NCBI GenBank assembly: GCA_028290345.1
Contig: JAQGKB010000300.1
Span: forward strand, 1 to 5,943
Direction: 5' to 3'
From: Hyphomicrobiales bacterium
GTDB lineage: Bacteria > Pseudomonadota > Alphaproteobacteria > Rhizobiales > Devosiaceae
Length of the DNA: 5,943 nucleotides
A program made the position numbers and the translations under genes. The notes under the pieces were generated by a model. That model searched no databases. It was given only the letters and a program-made list of their open reading frames with translations, and was not told the origin of the DNA. Positions 1-5,939 of this stretch are shown piece after piece; position 1 is the stretch's first letter, and each line of letters starts with the position of its first letter.

Positions 1-72
1 GATGCGGCGCCGCGCAAGCTCAGCCCAGTCAGCCTGACCTCGCCGATGAACCTGACGCCTCTGGTCAACTGA
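1..72 (+). CDS. 3' end of an unidentified gene (partial)
   Basis: Reading frame 1 is open from the window edge to a TGA at 70-72 and gives 23 residues ending in SPMNLTPLVN. About 20 of the 23 codons end in G or C, as in the real genes of this window, while the competing open frame 3 is clearly less biased. A strong hairpin begins 30 bp after the stop, which is where a terminator would be expected. The tail is too short to assign to a family. It shows no RTX repeat or other motif that would tie it to the secretion genes downstream. The gap of about 360 bp and the hairpin suggest it is a separate transcription unit. Confidence 0.45.
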   Translation, partial: DAAPRKLSPVSLTSPMNLTPLVN

Positions 73-101
73 CGCAGACGCTCACGACCGTTTCAGGGTG
101 A

Positions 102-126
102 CAGGCCGGGCCGCCAGCCCGGCCTG
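102..126 (+). terminator. Hairpin, likely terminator of the upstream gene
   Basis: CAGGCCGGGC (102-111) and GCCCGGCCTG (117-126) form a perfect 10-bp, very GC-rich stem around a 5-base loop. It lies 30 bp past the stop codon at 72. The bases that follow (CAATGTATTTGT) hold only a weak, interrupted T-run, so this is not a textbook rho-independent terminator. Ending of the upstream transcript is inferred from position and stem strength. Confidence 0.6.
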
Positions 127-430
127 CAATGTATTTGTGGGACGCCCAAGCGCCCCGCGAGCAGTTACATGCAAAAAGCCGACAATTTATATTTAATCGA
201 ATTCGCTTAGCCGGCATCGTTCACGAAGTTGTCAGGACACCGTCCGGTCCCCAATTCGAGCTCAGCGGATGTGCACGGACTGCCGCAGTCGACATTTTAT
301 TGTCGCTGCTTGGTATCCGGCCCGTTGGTAAGGTTAATTCCAGCTCCCAGTAGTCATAAATTCAGGAAAACATTTCAAGTGCGGCGTGCTTGGTTTAGTA
401 CGTCAGCAACAGGAGCATTTCGATACGATC
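127..430 (+). other. Intergenic region / probable 5' leader of the secretion operon
   Basis: About 300 bp without a convincing gene. It is clearly richer in A/T than the flanking coding DNA, especially around 180-205 and 330-375. It holds a candidate promoter (164-193), an 8-bp palindrome CGAATTCG (198-205), a further AATTCG (253-258), a small CGACA/TGTCG inverted repeat (290-294 and 301-305), and a TTGGTA hexamer repeated at 310 and 325. If the promoter call is right, the transcript has a leader of about 230 nt. I do not recognise a riboswitch or known RNA in it. Confidence 0.5.
164..193 (+). promoter_or_regulatory. Candidate sigma70-type promoter for the secretion operon
   Basis: GTTACA (164-169, four of six matches to TTGACA) is followed after 18 bp by TATATT (188-193, five of six matches to TATAAT). 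The site lies in the most AT-rich part of the gap, just downstream of the hairpin at 102-126. A CGAATTCG palindrome begins 5 bp after the -10 hexamer, where a repressor could act. A weaker alternative is TTGGTA (310-315) with GTTAAT (333-338), spacer 17. The call rests on hexamer matching only. Confidence 0.3.
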
Positions 431-2719
431 ATGACGCTGGACGACAAGTCGTTTTTGCAGGCGGCGGAAGCGCAGCCGGAGCTGAAACATCAGAGAACCG
501 CGAAAACGAACTCCGGTCTCTTTGGCGCATTGCTGCGCCGGCGGGCCAAACAGGCAATTGCCGGCTCGGGCGGCCAGGACAAGCAGAAGGCGTTACTGCC
601 GAACCCGCCGGAACCCTTGGCCGATCCAATCCTCGGGGCATTGCTGTACCTCGCCAAGCTCTGGGGCCGGCCGCTCTCCAAGGATGTGCTGACGGCCGGG
701 CTGCCGCTCGACAAGGGCCGGCTGACCAACAAGCTGATCGGGCAGGCGCTCGAGCGCATCGGCCTCAAGGGGCATTCGGCCAAACAATCGCTCGGAAGGC
801 TGGCGGATTTCGATATGCCGGCCCTGTTCGATGGTCCCGGCGGCACGGTGCTAATCTGCGTCGCCCGCACCCCGGACGGCAGCTTCAAGTGCTATGACGC
901 GACCACCGACTCCGAGGTCATCCTCCGGGCCAAGCAATTCTCCTTCCGGACGCGGCGCCGGCTGCTGCTGATCAAGCCGATCCCCGAAACCTCGGAAGCC
1001 GGGTTCAGTGGCAAGAAGCGCAAGGAACACTGGCTGCGCTCGGCGCTGGCCGGCCATTGGCACAGCGTCTTCTACGTCATGCTGGCGGCGGTGTTCATCA
1101 ACCTTTTCGCCATCGCCTTCCCGTTCTTTTCAATGAATGTCTACGATCGCGTGCTGCCGAACAAGGCAACCTCGACGCTGTGGGTGCTCGCCATCGGCAT
1201 GCTGCTGGTGCTGCTGTTCGACATGGCGCTGAAGGTCGCGCGCGGCTCGATCATCGACTATGTCGGCCGCAAGATCGATTTCCGCCTGTCGTCGGCGCTG
1301 TTCGACCGGGTGCTCAACACCACGATCAGCGCCAGGCCCGCTTCTACCGGCGCGTTCGTCAACCGGATCTCGCAATACGAGGTGCTCCGGGACTTCTTCA
1401 CCTCCAGCACCATCGTCATGTTCGTCGACGTCCTGTTCATGGGCGTCTTTGCCTATGTCATCGCGTCGCTGATCGGCTGGGTGGTCATCTTCCCGCTGCT
1501 GGCCGGCGTCATCTCCGTGGCGTGCACGCTCACCATCGGCATCCGGTCGGGAGCGTCGGTGGAAGCCGCGCTGGCCGAATCCTCCGCCCGCAACAGCATC
1601 CTGGTCGAAACCCTGTCGTCGCCGCAGACCGTCAAGGCGACGCGCGCCGAAGGGCAGTTCCTGCGCCGCTGGGAGAACACCATCCTCGCCTCCTCGGAGA
1701 CGCAGAACAAGATCAAGGCATATCAGTCGCTGGCCACCCAGGTCACGGGCGCCGCCAGCCAGGTGTCGCTGATCGCGATCATCGTGGCGGGCACTTATCA
1801 ATTCGGGGCCGGGGAATTGACCATGGGCGCCATCGTCGGCGCCATGATGCTGTCGAACCGGCTGATCGCGCCGATCGCCCAGATTTCGGCGGCCCTGCTG
1901 CGCACGCGCAGCGCCGGCGAGGCCTACAAGACCCTGTCCAACATCATGGCCCTGCCCGATGAGCGCGCGGTGCGCAACAGCTTCGTCGGCCGGTCGGTCT
2001 CCTCCGGCAAGATCGAATTCCGCAAGGTGCGCTTTGCTTATCCGGGCGCGCAGCAATTCGTGCTCGATGCCGTGTCGTTCGCCATCAACCCCGGCGAAAA
2101 GGTCGGCATCATCGGCCGCATCGGCTCGGGCAAGACCACGCTCGGGCGATTGCTGGTGAATTTTTACGCCGCCAACGAAGGCGAAATCCTGGTCGACGAC
2201 GTGGCGATCGGGCAATACCACCCGGTCGAACTGCGCCGGCAGGTGGGCCTGGTGCTGCAGGACCCCGAGCTTTTCAACGGCACGGTCAAGGACAACATCA
2301 TCCTGTCGGATCCTACCGCCAGCAACGAGCGGCTGCTCGATGTGGCCAGGCGCGCCGGCGTCGACGATTTCGTCTCGCGCCATCCGATGGGATTTGACAT
2401 GCCGGTGGGCGAGCGCGGCAACCTGTTGTCCGGTGGACAGCGGCAGGCCATTGCGCTGGCCCGCACCATGTTGGTCGATCCGAAAATCCTCTTCCTTGAT
2501 GAGCCATCGAGCTCGATGGACCTCGCCACCGAACGGCAGCTGATCGGGCACCTCTCCACCAGCCTTGCGCCGGAACACACGGTGCTGATCGCCACGCACC
2601 GCTTCAGCCTGTTGTCACTGGTCACCCGGCTGATCGTCATCGACAACGGCCGGATCGTGGCCGACGGACCGCGGGATGCCGTGCTGGCGCAACTCAAGGC
2701 GCGCGGAGAGAACGCATGA
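431..2719 (+). CDS. Type I secretion ABC transporter, LapB/LssB-like (permease + ATPase)
   Basis: This is an inner-membrane exporter that would use ATP to drive a large, probably RTX-type, protein through a type I secretion channel. From ATG 431 it has 762 residues. Residues ~64-185 match a C39 peptidase-like domain (DPILGALLYLAKLWGRPLS) but lack the catalytic Cys and His, as in C39-like domains that bind substrate without cutting it. A membrane domain spans ~210-485. The ATPase domain has Walker A GRIGSGKTT (~562-570), Q-loop Gln ~610, signature LSGGQ (~666-670), Walker B ILFLDE (~686-691) and H-loop His ~723, so it looks catalytically complete. The start is uncertain: AGGAG (411-415) lies 15 bp before ATG 431, while an in-frame GTG at 386 would add 15 residues but has no well-placed ribosome binding site. 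The gene overlaps the adaptor gene by 4 bp. The domain order fits transporters of LapA/BapA-type adhesins better than bacteriocin exporters, but the substrate is not in view. Confidence 0.95.
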   Translation: MTLDDKSFLQAAEAQPELKHQRTAKTNSGLFGALLRRRAKQAIAGSGGQDKQKALLPNPPEPLADPILGALLYLAKLWGRPLSKDVLTAGLPLDKGRLTNKLIGQALERIGLKGHSAKQSLGRLADFDMPALFDGPGGTVLICVARTPDGSFKCYDATTDSEVILRAKQFSFRTRRRLLLIKPIPETSEAGFSGKKRKEHWLRSALAGHWHSVFYVMLAAVFINLFAIAFPFFSMNVYDRVLPNKATSTLWVLAIGMLLVLLFDMALKVARGSIIDYVGRKIDFRLSSALFDRVLNTTISARPASTGAFVNRISQYEVLRDFFTSSTIVMFVDVLFMGVFAYVIASLIGWVVIFPLLAGVISVACTLTIGIRSGASVEAALAESSARNSILVETLSSPQTVKATRAEGQFLRRWENTILASSETQNKIKAYQSLATQVTGAASQVSLIAIIVAGTYQFGAGELTMGAIVGAMMLSNRLIAPIAQISAALLRTRSAGEAYKTLSNIMALPDERAVRNSFVGRSVSSGKIEFRKVRFAYPGAQQFVLDAVSFAINPGEKVGIIGRIGSGKTTLGRLLVNFYAANEGEILVDDVAIGQYHPVELRRQVGLVLQDPELFNGTVKDNIILSDPTASNERLLDVARRAGVDDFVSRHPMGFDMPVGERGNLLSGGQRQAIALARTMLVDPKILFLDEPSSSMDLATERQLIGHLSTSLAPEHTVLIATHRFSLLSLVTRLIVIDNGRIVADGPRDAVLAQLKARGENA
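2705..2710 (+). promoter_or_regulatory. Ribosome binding site of the HlyD-family gene
   Basis: GGAGAG lies 5 bp before the ATG at 2716, inside the last codons of the transporter gene. Together with the ATGA stop/start overlap it supports translational coupling and fixes the adaptor start. Confidence 0.7.
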
Positions 2720-4041
2720 GCGTCGTGACCGACCAATTTGGCGATCGGGTCTTTGCCATCAACAACGACCGGCCGCCGCTGCAATGGCTTTGGGTGGTGC
2801 TGCTGGTCTGCGCTTTCGTCGCCACCGCGCTGATCTGGTCGGCGCTGGCACAGATCGATGAGTTGAGCCGGGCCGATGGCCGGGTCATTCCATCCGGCAA
2901 GACGCAGGTGATCCAGAGCGCCGAGCCGGGCGTCGTCGACGAGATTTTGGTGCGCGCCGGGCAGCAGGTGAAAAAAGGCCAGCAGCTGATCCGGCTGGAC
3001 GATACCAACAGCGCCTCGTCGGCCGGCGAAGTCGGCGCCAAGGTGGAAGCGCTGCAGGCACAGGTGGCGCGGCTCAACACCGAATACAACGGCGACACTT
3101 CCAAGGGCTACGTCTGCCCCGACGAGGTCAAGGCTAAGGCGCCGGCCGTCTGCGCCAACGAAGCCAACCTGCTCAATGTACGCGCCGACTCGCTCAATCA
3201 ATCCAAGCAGGTGCTGCAGGCTCGGGTCGAGCAGCGGCAGCGAGAGCTGAACGAAGCGCTTTCGAACAAGAGCCGGCTGGAAAAGAGCGCCGCGCTGGCC
3301 ACGCAGAACCTGGCCCTGATCGAGCCGCTGGCGCAGAAGGCGCTGGTTTCGAAAACCGAATACATCACCGCGCAGCGCGAAGTGAATGACTTGCACGGCC
3401 AGATCGACGCCCTGGTCGAATCCATCGCCCGCCTGCAGGCGGCGCTGAGCGAAGCCGATCTGCAGGTGAAGCAAGCCGACGTGCAGTTCCGCGAGGACGC
3501 GCTGTCGCAGATGACGCTGCACCTGGCGGAGCTGGCCGCCGCCCAGGAACAATTGCGTGGCGCCGCCGACCGGGTGAGCCGCACAGACATCCGCTCGCCG
3601 GTGGATGGCATCGTCAACAGCCTCGACGTCAATACCATTGGCGCGGTGGTCGGCGCCGGCACCAAGCTGCTCGATATCGTGCCGGTCTCGGACACCTTGC
3701 TGGTCGAAGCCCACCTTAAACCCTCCGACGTGGCGTTCGTGCTGCCTGGGCAGGAGGCCAGCATCAAGCTGACGGCGTACGACTTTTCGATTTTTGGCGG
3801 CCTCAAGGCCACCGTCGAGAACGTCTCGGCCGATAGCATCGTCGATCCGCAAACGCGCGAAACCTACTATCTCGTGCTGCTCAAGGCCGAGACCAACACC
3901 CTAAAATATCGCGACCAGCAGCTGCCGATCCTGCCGGGCATGGTGACCAATGTCGAAATCCTCACCGGCAAGAAAACCATCCTGCAGTACTTGCTGAAGC
4001 CGATCAACAAGGCGCGCGATGAAGCGATGCGGGAACGCTAG
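2716..4041 (+). CDS. HlyD-family type I secretion membrane fusion protein, LapC-like
   Basis: This is the periplasmic adaptor that links the ABC transporter to an outer-membrane TolC/LapE-type channel. Its 441 residues follow the family plan: a short cytoplasmic N-terminus, one membrane segment at ~24-44 (WLWVVLLVCAFVATALIW), a first half of the lipoyl-like domain at ~64-96 (VIQSAEPGVVDEILVRAGQ), a long alpha-helical hairpin/coiled coil at ~103-285, the second lipoyl half at ~290-325 (TDIRSPVDGIVNSL), and a beta-barrel region ending in LPILPGMVTNVEILTGKKT at ~403-421, typical of HlyD-type secretion adaptors. The start overlaps the transporter stop (ATGA), so the two are very likely co-translated. 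One feature to note is a Cys pair (C134, C146) at the base of the helical hairpin that could form a disulfide in the periplasm. No TolC-type channel gene is in the window, so it must be encoded elsewhere. Confidence 0.95.
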   Translation: MSVVTDQFGDRVFAINNDRPPLQWLWVVLLVCAFVATALIWSALAQIDELSRADGRVIPSGKTQVIQSAEPGVVDEILVRAGQQVKKGQQLIRLDDTNSASSAGEVGAKVEALQAQVARLNTEYNGDTSKGYVCPDEVKAKAPAVCANEANLLNVRADSLNQSKQVLQARVEQRQRELNEALSNKSRLEKSAALATQNLALIEPLAQKALVSKTEYITAQREVNDLHGQIDALVESIARLQAALSEADLQVKQADVQFREDALSQMTLHLAELAAAQEQLRGAADRVSRTDIRSPVDGIVNSLDVNTIGAVVGAGTKLLDIVPVSDTLLVEAHLKPSDVAFVLPGQEASIKLTAYDFSIFGGLKATVENVSADSIVDPQTRETYYLVLLKAETNTLKYRDQQLPILPGMVTNVEILTGKKTILQYLLKPINKARDEAMRER

Positions 4042-4043
4042 GC

Positions 4044-4682
4044 ATGAACGGGGCGCAATCCGCACCGCCTGCCAGCCATGAGGTCGCGCCCGCCGACGAG
4101 CTGATCGGCATGGCCGATCCCGAATTTCGCACGGTGCCGGTCAACGGCATGCGCAAGGGCATACGCCTCGAAAAGATCTTCTGGGACGCCCTGACCGACA
4201 TCGGCAACCGGCTGGGCATGCGCCGGACGACGCTGGTCCGCACCGTGCTGGAGCAGCCGGGGCGCGACGACGGCAATGCAGCCAGCCTCTTGCGCTGCTA
4301 TGTGGCGCAATCGCTGTCCACCGATGCGGCACGGCTGCGGGGCCTCACCACGCCCGAACATACCATCCGCCTGCTGCAGCAGGCGCCCGTGCCTTCCTTC
4401 GCCATCAACCGGCAGAAGAAGCTGCTGCAGGTGAACCCGGAATTCATCCAGTTCCTGCGCCTGGTCTCGGGCAGCATGACCGCGCATATCTCCGCCGAGA
4501 CCGCGCAGATCGCCATGGATACGCCGGTCGAACAATTGTTCGAGCAGATCAAGCAGCCGCACGATTCGGTGCAGAGCACGATGACCATCCGCATCGATGC
4601 GCGGCAGCGGCGGGTCACCACCAAGATCGTGGCAGTGCCGCCGTGGCCGCCGACAACGCTGGTCGGCTACATCATCACCTGA
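4044..4682 (+). CDS. Ribbon-helix-helix / PAS-like fusion protein, putative regulator
   Basis: This 212-residue protein has no signal peptide or membrane segment and is presumably cytoplasmic. Residues ~28-92 resemble the alphaproteobacterial ribbon-helix-helix domain RHH_4: a short strand (FRTVPVNGMRKGIRLEK) followed by helices (IFWDALTDIGNRLGM and RRTTLVRTVLEQ) and a final helix LLRCYVAQSL. Such domains bind DNA as dimers through the strand. Residues ~103-212 resemble a PAS sensor domain, with the opening pattern LLQQAPVPSFAINRQKKLL then VNPEFIQFLR, and two late strands TMTIRIDAR and TLVGYIIT. No cofactor-binding residue is obvious. The gene starts 2 bp after the adaptor stop, with a weak GGGA 9 bp upstream, so it is probably coupled to the secretion genes. 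A role as a signal-responsive regulator of this operon or its adhesin is inferred; the domain calls come from pattern reading and the PAS call is the less certain. Confidence 0.85.
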   Translation: MNGAQSAPPASHEVAPADELIGMADPEFRTVPVNGMRKGIRLEKIFWDALTDIGNRLGMRRTTLVRTVLEQPGRDDGNAASLLRCYVAQSLSTDAARLRGLTTPEHTIRLLQQAPVPSFAINRQKKLLQVNPEFIQFLRLVSGSMTAHISAETAQIAMDTPVEQLFEQIKQPHDSVQSTMTIRIDARQRRVTTKIVAVPPWPPTTLVGYIIT

Positions 4683-4688
4683 GCGCCC

Positions 4689-4706
4689 GCGTGGCTTAAG
4701 CCACGC
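4689..4706. terminator. 18-bp perfect palindrome between convergent genes, likely bidirectional terminator
   Basis: GCGTGGCTTAAGCCACGC is fully self-complementary (7-bp stem around TTAA). It lies in the 30-bp gap between the stop of the RHH-PAS gene (TGA 4680-4682) and the stop of the protease gene on the other strand (TGA, 4715-4713). Its position suits a shared terminator. There is no clear T-run on either side, so intrinsic termination would be weak. Confidence 0.55.
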
Positions 4707-4712
4707 AGACCA

Positions 4713-5672
4713 TCAAACCCCTTCGCCTGGCATGACCGAATTCAGGTCCATAGGCAGCGAGGCCATGGCAGGGCGCTGGCTGGTGAAGCCGTGGATATAG
4801 CTCTTGCCGCCGACGAACGACATGATTGGCATGTAATTGGCCAGCGCCGTGTCGCTCTTTACCACGGTGGAGAGGTTGTCGAGGACATAGGCCTCGCCGT
4901 TGAGATGGGCGGCCAGCACAGCGTGGAACACCCCCTTGTTGGTATCTTCCAGGACGATGAGCTGCAATTGGCTCGGCGAGAAGCCGAGGCTGCGCAGCAT
5001 CCACATCTTGGCGAGGGCAAAATCCTCGCAGTCGCCGGCGCCCTTGCCGGCCATCTCGACCGGATTGGCCCAATAATCGGTTTGGCCCCAGGTGCTGCGA
5101 TCGGTCTGGTAGCGCATCGCCGCGTTGACCTCGCGGTTGACAAGGCTCAGCACGTCGGCGTCGGTCATGCCGCCGGCGCGGAGCGCGGCCGCCTGCAGGC
5201 GCTTGGCAAAGGCCGTGTCGCAGTTGGCAAGGCCAGAGGCCGCGCAGTTGGCGCCGAACAGCGGGGTATAGTCGCCTTTCGTCGCCTGGCGCCATTTCGC
5301 CAGCGTCGGCAGATTGCCGGCCGAGATCGCCACCGACTTGAACACGTTGTAATTGCCAGAGCCGCCGAGCAGGCCCTGCGAACCCCTGGGCTCGACCGGG
5401 GCCATGGGCGCAACACGGGCAAGCAGGATCGGACCGCCGTTCAACATGGCAACCGTGGTAATATCGGGCATGGCCCGCGTGCGGAACGGATTATCGAACA
5501 GCGGCTGGCGCAGTGCCAGCGATGCGATGCGCGGGGCCCAATCATAGGCCATCTGCCGCGGCGCCACCGGGCCACTCATCAGACCCACTGCCTGGGCGGC
5601 TGCGATGCCGGACGCAACAAGTGCCAGCCCAACGGCCGCCGTTATTATTAATTTGCTGAAGATACGCACCAC
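4713..5672 (-). CDS. Transglutaminase-like cysteine protease (BTLCP family), LapG-like, secreted
   Basis: This is a predicted periplasmic cysteine protease. In Pseudomonas, LapG of this family cuts the N-terminal anchor of the LapA adhesin and releases it from the surface. The 319 residues start with a signal peptide (basic MVRIFSK, then a hydrophobic stretch, probable cleavage after AQA at ~28). The family core runs from about residue 110 (VFKSVAISAG) and carries the Cys-His-Asp triad: C215 in GDCEDFALAK, H250 in VFHAVL, D265 in YVLDNL. D214 and E216 beside the Cys match positions that bind calcium in LapG proteins. Residues ~29-108 are a Pro/Ala-rich stretch I cannot assign, making the protein longer than typical LapG (about 230-250 residues). 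C143 and C151 could pair. The GTG start is supported by AAGGAG 7 bp upstream. The gene converges on the secretion operon and has its own upstream region. The adhesin as substrate is inferred. Confidence 0.9.
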   Translation of the reverse strand: MVRIFSKLIITAAVGLALVASGIAAAQAVGLMSGPVAPRQMAYDWAPRIASLALRQPLFDNPFRTRAMPDITTVAMLNGGPILLARVAPMAPVEPRGSQGLLGGSGNYNVFKSVAISAGNLPTLAKWRQATKGDYTPLFGANCAASGLANCDTAFAKRLQAAALRAGGMTDADVLSLVNREVNAAMRYQTDRSTWGQTDYWANPVEMAGKGAGDCEDFALAKMWMLRSLGFSPSQLQLIVLEDTNKGVFHAVLAAHLNGEAYVLDNLSTVVKSDTALANYMPIMSFVGGKSYIHGFTSQRPAMASLPMDLNSVMPGEGV

Positions 5673-5679
5673 GACTGCT

Positions 5680-5685
5680 CTCCTT
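5680..5685 (-). promoter_or_regulatory. Ribosome binding site of the LapG-like protease
   Basis: On the - strand AAGGAG lies 7 bp before the GTG at 5672-5670. This strong, well-spaced site decides for the unusual GTG start, and the encoded protein then begins directly with a normal signal peptide. Confidence 0.75.
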
Positions 5686-5689
5686 TGAT

Positions 5690-5790
5690 AAAAGCAGCCT
5701 AGCCAGTATTTAATAATCCCCCGCCAATATACTTGGCTTACTTATAGTATAGAAATTCGGTAAAATTCGATTGATTCACTATACTGAGGG
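5690..5790 (-). promoter_or_regulatory. AT-rich upstream region of the protease gene with tandem and inverted repeats
   Basis: This is the most AT-rich part of the window and lies directly upstream of the protease gene, so it very likely holds its promoter. On the - strand TATACT (5751-5746) could be a -10 hexamer, but no good -35 lies at the right distance. Two AAATTCG copies (5753-5759 and 5763-5769) repeat at exactly 10 bp, one helical turn. They are bracketed by an inverted repeat AGTATAG (5746-5752) / CTATACT (5779-5785). The arrangement looks like an operator, but which protein binds is unknown. Confidence 0.35.
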
Positions 5791-5796
5791 GACGAT

Positions 5797-5826
5797 GGGG
5801 GGCGACCGCCGGCGGGCGAAACCCCC
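5797..5826. repeat. GC-rich inverted-repeat block
   Basis: A run of six G (5797-5802) and a run of five C (5822-5826) flank a perfect 10-bp palindrome CCGCCGGCGG (5806-5815), so the stretch can fold into a hairpin. It separates the AT-rich promoter region from the palindromic repeat at 5851. It could be a terminator for a gene outside the window or a degenerate part of the neighbouring repeat. Confidence 0.3.
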
Positions 5827-5850
5827 TTGTCACCGAATACCCCACCGGGT

Positions 5851-5939
5851 CGTCACCCTCGGGCTCGACCCGAGGGCCCAGACTAATGCGGTGGTGCTTG
5901 CCACAAGCCTAGGTCCTCGCATCGAGTGCGAGGATGACG
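5851..5939. repeat. Palindromic intergenic repeat element (about 89 bp, rhizobial type)
   Basis: The ends are inverted: CGTCACCCTCG (5851-5861) pairs with CGAGGATGACG (5929-5939) at 10 of 11 positions. Each half also forms its own hairpin: CCCTCGGG/CCCGAGGG (5856-5863 and 5869-5876), and TCCTCGCA/TGCGAGGA (5914-5921 and 5927-5934), each an 8-bp perfect stem with a 5-base loop. The whole can fold as one long stem or as two hairpins on a short CGTCA/TGACG stem. Sequences of this look recur between genes in rhizobial genomes, which is recollection rather than a search result. There is no coding capacity and no clear target-site duplication. Confidence 0.6.

Noticed and set aside
290..305. CGACA/TGTCG inverted repeat as a possible terminator or operator
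   Set aside because: Only a 5-bp stem with an AT-rich loop. It is too short to call by itself and is mentioned only within the intergenic entry.
129..353. 74-codon + strand open frame in the intergenic region
   Set aside because: It starts 3 bp after the hairpin, has no ribosome binding site, runs through the AT-rich promoter-like stretch, lacks the G/C bias at third positions seen in the real genes, and its product shows no recognisable motif.
1130..2599. 489-codon open frame antisense to the ABC transporter
   Set aside because: It is a by-product of high-GC codon bias. The product is dominated by Asp, His, Arg, Gly and Gln with no domain pattern, while the + strand frame has every ABC transporter motif.
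2164..3852. 562-codon open frame antisense to the transporter end and the adaptor
   Set aside because: It spans the junction of two well-supported + strand genes and has a low-complexity, motif-free product. It is a codon-bias shadow.
4791..5651. 286-codon + strand open frame opposite the protease gene
   Set aside because: The - strand frame has a signal peptide, a ribosome binding site and the complete Cys-His-Asp triad. The + strand product is rich in Gly, Arg and His without motifs.
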